Source of the DNA: Clostridium omnivorum
GTDB lineage: Bacteria; Bacillota; Clostridia; Clostridiales; Clostridiaceae
Direction of reading: 5' to 3'
Assembly (NCBI RefSeq): GCF_026012015.1
Contig: NZ_BRXR01000001.1
Coordinates: 186,001 to 250,000, forward strand
Length of the DNA: 64,000 nucleotides
The stretch's first letter is position 1, and each line of letters begins with the position of its first letter. The notes beneath the pieces were generated by a model, which saw nothing but the letters and a program-made list of their open reading frames with translations, was not told the origin of the DNA and did no database searches. Shown here piece by piece: positions 53,041 to 63,340 of the stretch. Made by a program: the position numbers and the translations under genes.

Positions 53041-55104
53041 TTATATATCTATCTTTGCTTTTATAGCTTTTTTAAATTTCTCTAAATCTGTTATTGGTTT
53101 ACCGCAAGTAAAATTCTGGCATAGATAGACCGTCACCATATTATTAATTCTACCTTTTGACGGTAAATTTTCATCCACCTTAGCTATTTCAATATTATCA
53201 TTTAGAACAAGCATAGAAAAAGGCAAGTAGTTTTCGTTAATTTCTTTTATAAATTCCAAAGTTCTGCTTTCACCTTTTTCACCAGCAATTACAATTACCT
53301 GAGTGCCTATTTCATAAAAAAGTAATGCTGTCATCATGAATGAATATGAACTTGGATTATGTTTTATAGTTCCACCAAAAGCATTAAAAATTTCTTCAGC
53401 TTTCTTTTCTAACTCTAAATTTTCTGTAAGTCTTGCAAGCCTAATAATATTATAAGCTGCAACAGAATTTGCAGAGGGTACAGCACCATCATATATCTCT
53501 TTTGGTCTTATTATTAATTCTTCAGTATCTTTTCCATATAAGAAAAAGCCTCCTTCCTCACCATCCCAAAAGTTATCTAGCATTTTGCTATTAAATTCTA
53601 TAGCCTTCTCCAAATATTTCATTTCCAAGCTGCTCTCATAAATTTCAATAAGGCCCCAAATTAAGAAGGCATAATCCTCTGCATAAGCTTCATAAGCACT
53701 TTCTCCATCTCTATACCTTGCCATTAATCTACCATCTTTACTAACTAAATTGCCTAATATAAATTCCACCGACCTTACAGCAGCATCTAGGTATTCACTC
53801 TTTTCAAAAGCTCTTGCTCCATAAGCCAGTGCAGCAATCATCAATCCATTCCAAGAAGTTAATATTTTGTCATCCTTATATGGATGTATTCTTTTATTTC
53901 TATAATTGAAAAGTTGCATTTTCAGTTTTTCAAGTTCTGAACTTATTTTTTTATCATTTTCTATATCATCCATATTTTTTTCTATAAGATTAGGTATATT
54001 CTTTCCTTCAAAATTCCCAGCCTCTGTTATATCATAATAATCACAAAATAGTTTACCACTATCTTCACCCAATACTTTTATAATTTCGTCATAACTCCAA
54101 ACATAAAATTTTCCTTCTACTCCCTCAGAATCTGCATCCTCCGCAGAATAAAATCCCCCACCCTCAGAGGTCATATCTCTAAGTACATAGTTAAATATCT
54201 TTTCAGCAACCTCTCTATAAAATATCTTTCCCGTTAACTTATAACATTCCGTATATGCAATTGCAAGCAGTGCATTATCATATAGCATTTTCTCAAAATG
54301 AGGTACAAGCCATTTTCTATCCGTAGAATATCTAGAAAAGCCATATCCTATATGATCGAAAATTCCACCTTTGTACATAGCTTGTAGTGTTTTTTCAACT
54401 ATATCAAGAGCTCCCTTGTCACCTTTGATAGAAGAATATCTCATAAGCAGATATAAATTATGTGGTATAGGAAACTTAGGTGCTCTTCCAAAACCTCCAT
54501 ACATGCTATCAAAACTATTCTTAAAATCTTCTATGGTGCTATAAATTGTTTCTTCCCCTATATCCCCATTGTCATGTGATACTGCTATCCTCTTAACCTG
54601 ATTAATTATAGCATCAGTGGACTTCTCCAACTCATCCCTTCGTGTACTCCAAAAATTATGAATTTCATGGAGCAAGTCTATTATTCCGCTGTATCCATAC
54701 TTACTTTCTTTAGGAATATATGTTGCTGCATAAAAAGGTTTTTTATCTGGTGTCATTAAAATAGTAAGCGGCCATCCACCACTTCCATTTATAAGTTGAC
54801 AAACATTCATGTAGATACTATCTATATCCGGTCTCTCCTCTTTATCCACTTTTATAGCAATAAAATATTTGTTTAGCACCTCAGCAACCTCTTCATCTTC
54901 AAAAGATTCACGTTCCATAACATGACACCAATGACATGTTGAGTAACCTATTGACAGGAATATAGGCTTATCTTCTAATTTAGCTTTTTCAAAAGCTTCA
55001 CTACCCCACGGGAACCAATCTACTGGGTTATGTGCATGCTGCAGCAGATATGGTGATTTTTCATTAGATAATCTATTTACAGTTTTATGACTAGTTTTAG
55101 ACAT
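53041..55104 (-). CDS. DUF255 thioredoxin-fold protein (YyaL/SSP411 family)
   Basis: About 687 residues. The N-terminal thioredoxin-like DUF255 domain carries [17 protein letters not shown] near residue 55 and the family start [18 protein letters not shown]. The rest is an (alpha/alpha)6-type barrel with repeats as in N-acylglucosamine epimerases. Function is not established; the cysteines of CHWC suggest a redox or metal role. The ATG at 55104 follows AAAGGAGGG; an ATG 42 bases upstream lacks a site. Confidence 0.88.
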   Translation of the reverse strand: MSKTSHKTVNRLSNEKSPYLLQHAHNPVDWFPWGSEAFEKAKLEDKPIFLSIGYSTCHWCHVMERESFEDEEVAEVLNKYFIAIKVDKEERPDIDSIYMNVCQLINGSGGWPLTILMTPDKKPFYAATYIPKESKYGYSGIIDLLHEIHNFWSTRRDELEKSTDAIINQVKRIAVSHDNGDIGEETIYSTIEDFKNSFDSMYGGFGRAPKFPIPHNLYLLMRYSSIKGDKGALDIVEKTLQAMYKGGIFDHIGYGFSRYSTDRKWLVPHFEKMLYDNALLAIAYTECYKLTGKIFYREVAEKIFNYVLRDMTSEGGGFYSAEDADSEGVEGKFYVWSYDEIIKVLGEDSGKLFCDYYDITEAGNFEGKNIPNLIEKNMDDIENDKKISSELEKLKMQLFNYRNKRIHPYKDDKILTSWNGLMIAALAYGARAFEKSEYLDAAVRSVEFILGNLVSKDGRLMARYRDGESAYEAYAEDYAFLIWGLIEIYESSLEMKYLEKAIEFNSKMLDNFWDGEEGGFFLYGKDTEELIIRPKEIYDGAVPSANSVAAYNIIRLARLTENLELEKKAEEIFNAFGGTIKHNPSSYSFMMTALLFYEIGTQVIVIAGEKGESRTLEFIKEINENYLPFSMLVLNDNIEIAKVDENLPSKGRINNMVTVYLCQNFTCGKPITDLEKFKKAIKAKIDI

Positions 55105-55533
55105 TTTTAACCCTCCTTTATTTTCTTTGATTAGTTTGGCATTCACAAATATTTGCTATTCATTTTTCTCTTATGACTATGCTTTTTAACACTCAATTCC
55201 ACAAGCACTTCTCAATTAAGTGAAAATATGTTTTTTTATTTTACTTTATCATTATCAATTACAGGAATAAAAAAGCAGCCGGAACAATCCAGCTGCTAAA
55301 AAGGGGGATGACTTTTGGTGTTATCTTTACTATTAATCCAATATTACCAGATAAGCTACTAATTGTAAAGTTTTTTTTTTACCTTTTCGCTACTAAATAG
55401 ATTATTTCTATGGTTTAGAAAATTGCAATTGTGTCAAATGTCTATTTTTCAGTTCCTGTAGGTCTATCTAAAGCTTCTCTGCTAGATACGCTTATGCTAA
55501 CTCTAATATTATTGGCCTAATATGTTGCCTTCT
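55105..55533. other. Intergenic region with a terminator
   Basis: 429 bases between two minus-strand genes. The hairpin at 55274-55297 is the only clear element; the remainder is A+T-rich with no repeat, RNA motif or supported small gene. Confidence 0.6.
55274..55297 (-). terminator. Terminator downstream of the oxidoreductase-Rieske gene
   Basis: A 9-bp stem with one mismatch (AGCAGCCGG with CCAGCTGCT) and a 6-nt loop is followed by TTTTTT on the minus strand. It lies about 240 bases after the stop, so the mRNA has a long 3' tail. Confidence 0.75.
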
Positions 55534-57102
55534 TTAAAATATATCAGGATCTTTTTTATTAGGCCCTTCACCTGGATGCTTCAAATGATTAAATGCTGGC
55601 CCTTCTACATTATCTCCGTCTATTGTAAATCTTGATCCATGACATGGACAATCCCAAGTTTTTTCTGCATCATTCCAAACTAGTTCACAACCTAAATGAG
55701 TACAAGTAATATCAACTATGTGCAGTTCTCCATTTTCATCTCTATAAGCTCCATACTTGTCACCCTCAATTTCTACTACTTTAGCTTCTCCATTTTTAAT
55801 TTCCACATCTCTTGGAGCAGGTGTAATCTTACCCATAAAAAGTGTTTGAGCTACATCTAAGTTTTCAGATACTAATTTAGCTCCAGAAGCAAGTATGTCA
55901 AATCTTGATGGACTATAAACTGGTGCCCATGGACTATCACCTTTTGTAATCAAATCTGTTAATATATTTGCTGCTGCAGTGCTATTTGTCATTCCCCATT
56001 TAGCATAGCCTGTCGCTACAAATACATTATTAGTTTTAGAAGTAAGATATCCTACATAAGGAACATCATCCACGGTAGTACAATCCTGTGTAGACCATCT
56101 ATATAATATCTTTTCCAAGTTAAAAGTTTCCTTTGCAAACTTGCCTAGGTTTTCGTAGTGTACACTTGTATGATCTTCACTTCCTGTCTTGTGATGTTCG
56201 CCACCTACAAGTATCATTTCTCCATCTTCATAGCTTTGGGAACGCAGTGATCTACCGGGTTCTTCTGCTGTTATGTAGGTTCCCTGTGGAAATTTATCTT
56301 TTATCTTAATACCAAGTACGTAGGATTTTTCTGCATACATTCTGGCGAAGTACATACCTAGTCCGTCATAGCATGGAAAATGGGATGCTATAATAGCCTT
56401 TGATGCTGTTACCTTGCTTCCGTTGTTTGTTACTACTACACATTTATCACCATCATCAACATCTACAACTTTAGAAAACTCAAAGATATGACTTCCATCT
56501 CCCGGTATTTCCTTAGCTATTGAAGTTATGTATTTCAATGGGTGAAATTGTGCCTGATTCTCAAATTTTATTGCCGCTCTTATATCAAAAGGAAGCTCTA
56601 TCTTATCTTCATAAGATGCCTTTATCCCTAATTTTTCAGCAGCTTCTACTTCATTTTGTATTTTTTCAATATAATCTTCAGACTGAGTATACACATATGA
56701 AGGCGTCCAGCAAAAATCACAATCAATATTTTTTTTCTTTACTAAGTTCGCAACAAAATGAATTGCTGATTCATTTGCCTCTGCATACTGTCTAGCCTTT
56801 TCTTCTCCAAACTTTGAAATAATTTTACTATATTTTAATCCGTGCTGAGATGTTAACTTAGCAGTTGTATGACCTGTAGTACCATGTGCAATTCTACCTG
56901 CCTCTATTACAGCAACCTTAAGTCCTTTGCTTTTCAGTAGAAATGCTGTAGTAATTCCGGTAATTCCACCACCAACTATTGCAACATCCACTGTTATGTC
57001 CTCTTTTAATACTGGATAATCCGTTTTATCTATGGATGCAATCCAATAAGGTTCATGAATACTAGAAAATACATCCAAGCTAAGTTGTTTTGAGTCGTAC
57101 AT
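55534..57102 (-). CDS. FAD-dependent oxidoreductase with C-terminal Rieske [2Fe-2S] domain
   Basis: About 522 residues. Residues 1 to about 390 form a DAO-type FAD oxidoreductase (VDVAIVGGGITGITTAFLL near residue 37; ATGYAKWGMTNS late). The C-terminal domain is a Rieske ferredoxin with CTHLGC and CPCHGSRF, complete [2Fe-2S] ligands. The fusion passes electrons between FAD and the cluster; substrate unknown. Start at 57102 follows GAAAGGAG; an in-frame ATG at 57168 adds 22 residues that lie in leader repeat copy C and is disfavoured. Confidence 0.88.
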   Translation of the reverse strand: MYDSKQLSLDVFSSIHEPYWIASIDKTDYPVLKEDITVDVAIVGGGITGITTAFLLKSKGLKVAVIEAGRIAHGTTGHTTAKLTSQHGLKYSKIISKFGEEKARQYAEANESAIHFVANLVKKKNIDCDFCWTPSYVYTQSEDYIEKIQNEVEAAEKLGIKASYEDKIELPFDIRAAIKFENQAQFHPLKYITSIAKEIPGDGSHIFEFSKVVDVDDGDKCVVVTNNGSKVTASKAIIASHFPCYDGLGMYFARMYAEKSYVLGIKIKDKFPQGTYITAEEPGRSLRSQSYEDGEMILVGGEHHKTGSEDHTSVHYENLGKFAKETFNLEKILYRWSTQDCTTVDDVPYVGYLTSKTNNVFVATGYAKWGMTNSTAAANILTDLITKGDSPWAPVYSPSRFDILASGAKLVSENLDVAQTLFMGKITPAPRDVEIKNGEAKVVEIEGDKYGAYRDENGELHIVDITCTHLGCELVWNDAEKTWDCPCHGSRFTIDGDNVEGPAFNHLKHPGEGPNKKDPDIF

Positions 57103-57112
57103 AATTATTCTC

Positions 57113-57180
57113 CTTTCAGACGAAACACTGCATAATTTATTTTTACTAGTTTCAGCCAGCAAGTCCATTTAGGACTTACA
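57113..57180 (-). repeat. Degenerate leader repeat, copy C
   Basis: A 6-bp hairpin (AAGTCC at 57161-57166 with GGACTT at 57172-57177, as read on +) is followed on the minus strand by GAAACTAGTAAAAATAAATT and GCAGTGTTTCGTCTGAAAGGAG. The mini-ORF reads MDLLAETSKNKLCSVSSERR, close to copy A (MDFYGETNKNSLPSISSDKE). Confidence 0.55.
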
Positions 57181-57286
57181 TCTCAATCTATATCCCATTT
57201 TATTTTTTGCTACTTTTATAAAAATATGTATTGTAAGGTATTATAAATCAATTACCATATAGTTATTGAATAACTAAAAAATTAAA

Positions 57287-57311
57287 CGCACACTTTGAAT
57301 ATAAGTGTGCG
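57287..57311 (-). terminator. Terminator of the MATE exporter gene
   Basis: A 9-bp stem (CGCACACTT with its complement) with a 7-nt loop follows the stop at 57346, ending in a T-rich run on the minus strand. Confidence 0.82.
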
Positions 57312-57345
57312 CTTTACATCAACCTTTTATTATTTTTTCATATCA

Positions 57346-58731
57346 TTAAGCAATACTTTCATCATGAACTAAATTTAAATTGTTTTCAGCTTCTTCTTTT
57401 CCGGCTTTATTTAAAAGAATTATTGATACTAAAACTGAAATCAAATCTGAAATAGGATAGGCAATCCATGCTCCAATAGTACCAAGTATTTCAACAAGAA
57501 TAATTGCTATTGGTATAAAAACTACCAATTGTCTAAAGATAGAAAGCAGGAAACCCTTTTTAGCTTCTCCAATCGCTTGATTATAATATATACCAATGTA
57601 GTAGACTCCAGTTAAAGAAAGTAATGAAATACATATCCTTAGTGACTTTACTGCCTCTGGAAGTATTTCTTTATCCTTTAAAAAGAAACCAATAATTTCA
57701 TTCGAAAATGTGCCTATAATCATAGCAAAAACTACTGATATTATTGTAACCGTCTTAATAGATGTAATAACTATTTCCTTAACTTTATCAAATCTTTCAG
57801 CTCCATAATTATAAGCTACAATTGGCTGCATAGCAGAACTGATTCCAATTATAACAGTAAACATAAACATTGAAATTTTAGTTACTACTCCAACAATTAT
57901 TATAGCTGTGTCTCCACCAGAAGAATAAAGCAGATTGTTCAAAATAATTGTAACTACAGCATCAGATATTTCTACTATAAATGTAGAAAAACCTATAGCT
58001 ACAATTGAACTGATTACATCTTTATTTAGCGAACTGCAAGCAAATGTAATTGAATAATTAATATTAAACTGCTTCAATGCGCAATAGAATTTATAGAAAG
58101 CATATGCAAATACAATAATTTGAGAAATAACTGTTGAGATAGCTGCACCTTCTATACCTATATGAAAATGAGCTACTAAAACATAATTCAAAATTGTATT
58201 TACTAAAGCACCTAAAGAATTAGAATAAAGAGTAATCCTAGTATTTCCTAGTGAAGTCATAGTATAACATATTACTAATCCTAAACACTGAAACATGCCG
58301 CCAATTAATATCATTGATGTATAATCATTGGCCAATGAATAAGTTACATCACTTGCTCCTAGTCTATAAAGAAGAGGTTCTTTAATAAGATATATAAATA
58401 CAGGAATGAGTATCATTAATATTATAGTTAATGCAAAAGCATTTATTATACTCTTTCTAATTTCAGAGGGTTTATTTTCTCCTAAATTTCTTGAAATATA
58501 AGTTGAAGAACCTACTGCAATTAATAATCCAATGGATGTTATAAACTTTTGAATTGGAAAAGCAACTGTAATTGCTGCAATGGCATTGCCTCCAATATAT
58601 CTACCAACGAATACAGTATCGATCATATTATATAATTCAATAACTAATAGTGAGATAACCGATGGTATAGCAAACCTTAAAAGTATTCTATTTATATTTC
58701 CATTAGAAAAAATTCTTTCACTATTTCCCAT
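57346..58731 (-). CDS. MATE family multidrug/metabolite exporter
   Basis: 461 residues, about 12 membrane helices, MATE family (NorM/DinF superfamily): AIPSVISLLVIELYNMIDTVFVGR near residue 20 and INDIFVAIGFSTF-type second half. It exports drugs or metabolites by Na+ or H+ exchange; substrate unknown. The ATG at 58731 follows GGAGGTGA; the frame is open 63 bases upstream with no site. Confidence 0.88.
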   Translation of the reverse strand: MGNSERIFSNGNINRILLRFAIPSVISLLVIELYNMIDTVFVGRYIGGNAIAAITVAFPIQKFITSIGLLIAVGSSTYISRNLGENKPSEIRKSIINAFALTIILMILIPVFIYLIKEPLLYRLGASDVTYSLANDYTSMILIGGMFQCLGLVICYTMTSLGNTRITLYSNSLGALVNTILNYVLVAHFHIGIEGAAISTVISQIIVFAYAFYKFYCALKQFNINYSITFACSSLNKDVISSIVAIGFSTFIVEISDAVVTIILNNLLYSSGGDTAIIIVGVVTKISMFMFTVIIGISSAMQPIVAYNYGAERFDKVKEIVITSIKTVTIISVVFAMIIGTFSNEIIGFFLKDKEILPEAVKSLRICISLLSLTGVYYIGIYYNQAIGEAKKGFLLSIFRQLVVFIPIAIILVEILGTIGAWIAYPISDLISVLVSIILLNKAGKEEAENNLNLVHDESIA

Positions 58732-58879
58732 ATATATCTCACCTCCATCTCTAATCATATATGGTAAACCCATGAATAACTTTTCTAATTTCATTATATT
58801 TCTTAGGCTTATTTATCACATTCACATTTAAGCTTAATAAAATGTACTTTTAAGCTTCTACACATTTCTGTAAAAATGT

Positions 58880-58925
58880 AAAAAGGTACAAAAGCACCTT
58901 ACTTTTGGTGTTTTTGTACCTTTTT
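58880..58925 (-). terminator. Long terminator of the AraC-type gene
   Basis: A 19-bp stem (one G-T pair) around an 8-nt loop overlaps the stop codon of the AraC-type gene and ends in a T run on the minus strand. Confidence 0.85.
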
Positions 58926-60980
58926 AATCAAAATCAATATAGCTCCATAGCCTTTAAGAACGGTCTGAACATTTACAACGGCACTTTTCTTAAAATATTT
59001 AAATTCTATTTTTGGGAAAGATGCCTTATGAAGTATTTCCTTTTCTTCTTTATTAATTCTTACTGGTTTACCCATCTGGAGCCAATAATTGAAGGAGGAG
59101 CCCTGCTGCTCATTAATTTCATAACTTGTAATTCTAATATCAGATTGTATATTTGTTATGTTTAATGAAATTTTCTTTGATGTAGCATTTTTTAGTCCTC
59201 TTGATTTAAAAAATTCCTTATAAGTAACTAATTCATCTATACCCTCATGAAAATTATAAAGTAAAACTTGAAATTCATCAGAGGATTTTGTAACTATATA
59301 ACCATCCTCCTTAGCTACTAACGTATCCCCAAGCTTATTTAGTAAATAATATGCATAATAAGCTGGCTTTTTTATACCTTTGTCATTTATTAAACCAGGA
59401 TACCCAAAAAACACTTCATTTGTCAGGTTTACTTGTTTATCTAAAACATCAAATGCTCTTAGGTATGATAGTGTATTACTATTTAGCGCATTGTGAAGAA
59501 TAAAAGGAACCATGTAACCAGTATCATAAATAGGATTTGTTTCTACAATTTCTTTAACACTACATTTTTTTGTAATTTCAATATCATACTGATCTTTTAA
59601 AAGCTTTTTAATGCTAAGCTCCAGCTCTTCTGATATTGTATTCCCAAATTCAAACTCAAACAGTAAAAAATCTAGTGTATCTAAATCACTAAAATAGCTT
59701 AAAAAAGACTTAAAAGCTTCCAAAAAATCATTTTCACAAAATCCTGCAGAATCAATTACAATAAGGGGTTTAATATCAATAGAATATAAAAATTCTAATA
59801 CGTCTTTTGTTCTGTTCCAGTTAAAAAAGTTTGACTCCGGAAAAATCGCCATATCTGTACTGAAAACATTGAGTATTCTGCCATATTCAAAGCCTATTTC
59901 ATTTTGTAATTCTTCTAAAGCATCTTTATTATCTTCAATTAATAAATCAAAGGCATCCCCTATAGTAATTACATTCTTGAATTTTTTATTAAAAGCACCT
60001 AGATCTAAATCCATATCTATATTTATTTTTGTTATTCTATCCTCATAATTAAATCTATCATAGTCTTCTAAGTAGTATGATAAGTAGCTTATACATTCCT
60101 GAAAATCAATTTCTTTATAAATTTTCATTTTCTTTAGCTTATCTTCATCTACCTTGTACTTTTTTCTAAATTGAAGAGGAGTAGTTTTATAAAATAATTT
60201 AAAATTTTTATTATAATATCTTGCATGAGAAAATCCAATTTCTTCTGATATTTCAGTTATTGTTTTATCTGAATCCAGAAGTAATTTTATGGACTCTTCC
60301 ACCCTAGTAAGATTTATCAAATCAGTAAAGCTGTATCCAGAGGCATATTTTATTTCATGAGATAAATACTGAGGACTTAAGAACTCCTTTTCAGCAATGT
60401 CCTGCAGAGTTATATTGTTATTATAATTATTTATTATATATTTATATATACTGTGGTATCTCCTAAACAAATTTATATCTTCCTTAAGTTCTTCCTTGCC
60501 ATAAATTAAATAATTAAAATTATTAATAAGATGATAAAGCAGATCAACTAGTATATTTTCAATTTCTTCATCATAATCTTCTTGTTTCTGAAATATCTCA
60601 CATAATATCCTTGATAAATAAGTCCTAAGCTCATCATATTCTTCGCTAGACTGTGCATCCTGAGTCGATGTGTTTGTATAAAAAAACATATTCGCGATAT
60701 CCGAATAATATTTTTCAAAAAAATAAGGATCTATATGAAAAATCAAAATCTTATTAGAACTATCATCACTATGGAGCTGGTGGACCTCGTCAACATTAAT
60801 AATTTCAATTTGCTCTTCATGTATTTGATATTTTATTGAGTTTATATATACCTCTACAGTGCCTTTAATAACATAAATTATTTCTATAGAGTTATGCCAA
60901 TGAATTGGATAGTCCTTTATGCTCATATAAGATACATTAATAGGTGTTTTATCATTATAACTTATATATTCCCTTCTCAA
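58899..60980 (-). CDS. AraC-family regulator with N-terminal cupin and long C-terminal glycosidase-like domain
   Basis: About 693 residues. An N-terminal cupin sensor (YPIHWHNSIEIIYVIKGTVEVYIN) is followed by two AraC HTH motifs near residues 190-290 (NITLQDIAEKEFLSPQYLSHEI; KTITEISEEIGFSHARYYNKNF). The remaining 380 residues look like a glycoside hydrolase family 39-type barrel, as in some sugar-responsive AraC proteins; catalytic glutamates are not obvious, so it may only bind a sugar. I prefer the TTG at 60980, preceded by AAGGGGG. The ATG at 61055 lies within the terminator of the neighbouring gene. Confidence 0.78.
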   Translation of the reverse strand: MRREYISYNDKTPINVSYMSIKDYPIHWHNSIEIIYVIKGTVEVYINSIKYQIHEEQIEIINVDEVHQLHSDDSSNKILIFHIDPYFFEKYYSDIANMFFYTNTSTQDAQSSEEYDELRTYLSRILCEIFQKQEDYDEEIENILVDLLYHLINNFNYLIYGKEELKEDINLFRRYHSIYKYIINNYNNNITLQDIAEKEFLSPQYLSHEIKYASGYSFTDLINLTRVEESIKLLLDSDKTITEISEEIGFSHARYYNKNFKLFYKTTPLQFRKKYKVDEDKLKKMKIYKEIDFQECISYLSYYLEDYDRFNYEDRITKINIDMDLDLGAFNKKFKNVITIGDAFDLLIEDNKDALEELQNEIGFEYGRILNVFSTDMAIFPESNFFNWNRTKDVLEFLYSIDIKPLIVIDSAGFCENDFLEAFKSFLSYFSDLDTLDFLLFEFEFGNTISEELELSIKKLLKDQYDIEITKKCSVKEIVETNPIYDTGYMVPFILHNALNSNTLSYLRAFDVLDKQVNLTNEVFFGYPGLINDKGIKKPAYYAYYLLNKLGDTLVAKEDGYIVTKSSDEFQVLLYNFHEGIDELVTYKEFFKSRGLKNATSKKISLNITNIQSDIRITSYEINEQQGSSFNYWLQMGKPVRINKEEKEILHKASFPKIEFKYFKKSAVVNVQTVLKGYGAILILIKKVQKHQK

Positions 60981-61024
60981 AAAAAATCCCCCTTCAAAAT
61001 CACTTATAATACTTATATGCGTAA

Positions 61025-61077
61025 AAAAGGCGCTGCCTTCATTAATGATTTTCAATCATTTTTTGGCAGCCCCTTTT
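61025..61077 (-). terminator. Terminator of the chemoreceptor gene
   Basis: A long interrupted stem (AAAAGGCGCTGCC with GGCAGCCCCTTTT, plus an inner AATGATT/AATCATT) lies after the stop at 61100. Confidence 0.8.
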
Positions 61078-61099
61078 AAGCTTAAATACTGTACTTTTA

Positions 61100-62407
61100 C
61101 TATAATTTATACTTTTTTAGCCCTGCATCCATATTGTTTGCAAGAGAATTTAATTCTTCAGCTGACTTTAACATATCGTCAAATATTTGTAATTGTACAT
61201 CTACGCTGGCAGCAAGTTCTTCACTAGCTGCAGCTGTTTGCTCAGATACATTTGCCGTGTTCTCTATAGAAGAGATTGATTTATTTTTAAGTTCTTCCAT
61301 CTGACTTATAGCATCGTTTGTCTCATTAATTTTTAATATAATTGAATCAATAGCTGTAGCAATCCTTTTGAAAGATTGTTCAGTCTTATCAACAGCAATA
61401 AGCTGCTCTTTTGATACATTTTGCATTACCCTTGTTGCATCTATAGTTTGCTTTGAATCGCTTTGTATGTTCTTTATCAAATTACTTATTTCCTCTGTAG
61501 ATTGCTTACTCTGCTCCGCAAGCTTTCTTACTTCTTCTGCTACAACCGCAAAACCTTTTCCTGATTCCCCAGCTCTAGCTGCTTCAATAGCAGCATTTAA
61601 AGCTAACAGGTTTGTTTGATCTGCAATGCTCTGTATTGAATCAACAAATAAGTTAATATTTTTAAGAGTCTCTGCTAAATGGTCTACCGCGTCGAATATT
61701 TTCTCTGAAGATAAATTTAAGTTAGAAGACTTATCCTGCAAACTTTTAACCGCATCAAGTCCTTGCTTATTTAAATTGCTCACATTGTCTGTTTCCTCTA
61801 TTACAGCATCATAGCTATCATTTACAACAACAATATGATTTGACAGGTTATTCATAATATCTACGCTCTTTTGTGTTTCAGAAACCTGATTCGAAGCATC
61901 AGCTGCAATATCATCAATAGTTTTCGATATTTCTGATATTGAGGCAGTGGCTTGTCTAACTTTATCAGTCATATCAATTGAGGATTTTACCATTGACTTA
62001 GTAAGATGATAGGATTCTTCAACTATCTTTCGCATCTCTGAAGTAATAGAATTTATATGGTCAGCTACTTTTCCAAGAGCCTTAAAGTCCTTTTTATCCA
62101 AACTAGTAGATAGGTCTCCTCTACTTATATCTTGTACAATAGAAATAAAGTTGCCTGATGTTTTCTTAATTGTGGCAGTAAAAATAACAAATAACAATAA
62201 ACACATTACAATATTTGAAATTATACATGTCAATGAAATTAAAAAAATCTTCTCTGAGTTAGTAAAACCTTTTATAATGAAACCTAAAAAAGCACCTTCT
62301 AAAATAGTGGCTAATAAAAAAATTAGAATTGAGGTAGTAAACATCTCCTTCATTAATGAAACTACATTTTTTGATTTGCTATTGTTATCATTAACAATAC
62401 TGCTCAT
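61100..62407 (-). CDS. Methyl-accepting chemotaxis protein with minimal sensor
   Basis: 435 residues. Two membrane helices lie within the first 85 residues ([42 protein letters not shown]), with only about 8-10 residues between, so there is no extracytoplasmic ligand domain. A HAMP-like region follows, then the coiled-coil signalling domain with the hairpin tip [23 protein letters not shown]. It reports to CheW/CheA; the stimulus may come from the membrane or cytoplasm. Confidence 0.9.
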   Translation of the reverse strand: MSSIVNDNNSKSKNVVSLMKEMFTTSILIFLLATILEGAFLGFIIKGFTNSEKIFLISLTCIISNIVMCLLLFVIFTATIKKTSGNFISIVQDISRGDLSTSLDKKDFKALGKVADHINSITSEMRKIVEESYHLTKSMVKSSIDMTDKVRQATASISEISKTIDDIAADASNQVSETQKSVDIMNNLSNHIVVVNDSYDAVIEETDNVSNLNKQGLDAVKSLQDKSSNLNLSSEKIFDAVDHLAETLKNINLFVDSIQSIADQTNLLALNAAIEAARAGESGKGFAVVAEEVRKLAEQSKQSTEEISNLIKNIQSDSKQTIDATRVMQNVSKEQLIAVDKTEQSFKRIATAIDSIILKINETNDAISQMEELKNKSISSIENTANVSEQTAAASEELAASVDVQLQIFDDMLKSAEELNSLANNMDAGLKKYKL

Positions 62408-62515
62408 AAATTATCCCCCTAGTCTTTATTATTCTTAAGTCTAAATTTTGGTCTATATATATATATTATAATAGAATTTTAAAATAAGGAAATAGGGTCA
62501 ACCATTTTATATAAA

Positions 62516-62540
62516 AAAGAACAGGTCAATCCTGTTCTTT
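62516..62540 (-). terminator. Terminator of lepB
   Basis: A 10-bp perfect stem (AAAGAACAGG with its complement) and a 5-nt loop follow the stop and end in a T run on the minus strand. Confidence 0.85.
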
Positions 62541-62548
62541 AAAATATT

Positions 62549-63106
62549 TTATTTTACTAATCTAAAATTGCTGCGTGGAGAATAGATAAGTTCCGTACGC
62601 CCAACTATATCATTTAAATCTATCATTCCTATGTCTCTGCTATCAATACTATTATTTCTATTATCACCCATAACAAAAACCTTGCCCTTTGGTATTGTAA
62701 TTGGCCCATAATCATTTGTTAATATGTTTCCTAAAAGCTTTGCCCTTTGCCGATTCTCTCTTAAATATGTCTCATCTACAGAACTTCCATTGATAAATAA
62801 TACATCATCTCTAAACTCAATTGTGTCTCCACCTATTCCTATTACTCTTTTAATAAAATCTGTGTTCTTTGTGGCATGTAATATTACTACATCGCCTCTA
62901 TGTGGTTTTACTACATAATACACTAGTTTGTTCACCAGAACTTTTTCACCACTGTGTAGTGTAGATTCCATGGATGAACCACTAATTCTATAAGTTGTAA
63001 AAAAACATATTGATATTAAGTTCCATACTACGGAAATAAAAAAAGCTATAATAACAAGCTTTAGTATATTTCTTCTATTAAGTTCTACAGAATTTATAGC
63101 TCTCAT
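62549..63106 (-). CDS. lepB: Type I signal peptidase
   Basis: 185 residues. One N-terminal membrane anchor (LKLVIIAFFISVVWNLISI) is followed by the catalytic serine in RISGSSMESTLHSGEKVLVNK, the catalytic lysine in TDFIKRVIGIGGD, and box E GDNRNNSIDSRDIG. It removes signal peptides outside the membrane, and may process the exported proteins in this window. The size is typical of the Gram-positive SipS type. Confidence 0.94.
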   Translation of the reverse strand: MRAINSVELNRRNILKLVIIAFFISVVWNLISICFFTTYRISGSSMESTLHSGEKVLVNKLVYYVVKPHRGDVVILHATKNTDFIKRVIGIGGDTIEFRDDVLFINGSSVDETYLRENRQRAKLLGNILTNDYGPITIPKGKVFVMGDNRNNSIDSRDIGMIDLNDIVGRTELIYSPRSNFRLVK

Positions 63107-63287
63107 CCCCTAAAACAATTTATAAATATTCTTTCTAAATTCTATTAGTAAAAGAATTATATTATGTTATTAATTGCTCCTTATTTTCACAAATGTTTAT
63201 TGCCATTGGATCTATTACTATAAAAAATGCAACTATAGATGGGGTTGAGTAGCTCTCCTTATAAAAATAAAATCATACAAAAAATAA

Positions 63288-63324
63288 AAAAGCTTGAACA
63301 ATAACTTATATTGCTCAAGCTTTT
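63288..63324 (-). terminator. Terminator of the LysR-type gene
   Basis: A 15-bp stem with one mismatch (AAAAGCTTGAACAAT with ATTGCTCAAGCTTTT) and a 7-nt loop follow the stop at 63341. Confidence 0.8.
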
Positions 63325-63340
63325 ACTCTACCTAAAAATA

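Noticed and set aside
55310-55399. Possible 30-codon ORF starting at an ATG after GGGGG
   Set aside because: The G run abuts the ATG with no spacing, it lies beside a terminator, and no motif is visible.
63160-63280. Short minus-strand open stretch reading STPSIVAFFIVIDPMAIN
   Set aside because: About 36 codons, no start with a ribosome site and no family I can recognise; a gene remnant is possible but unsupported.
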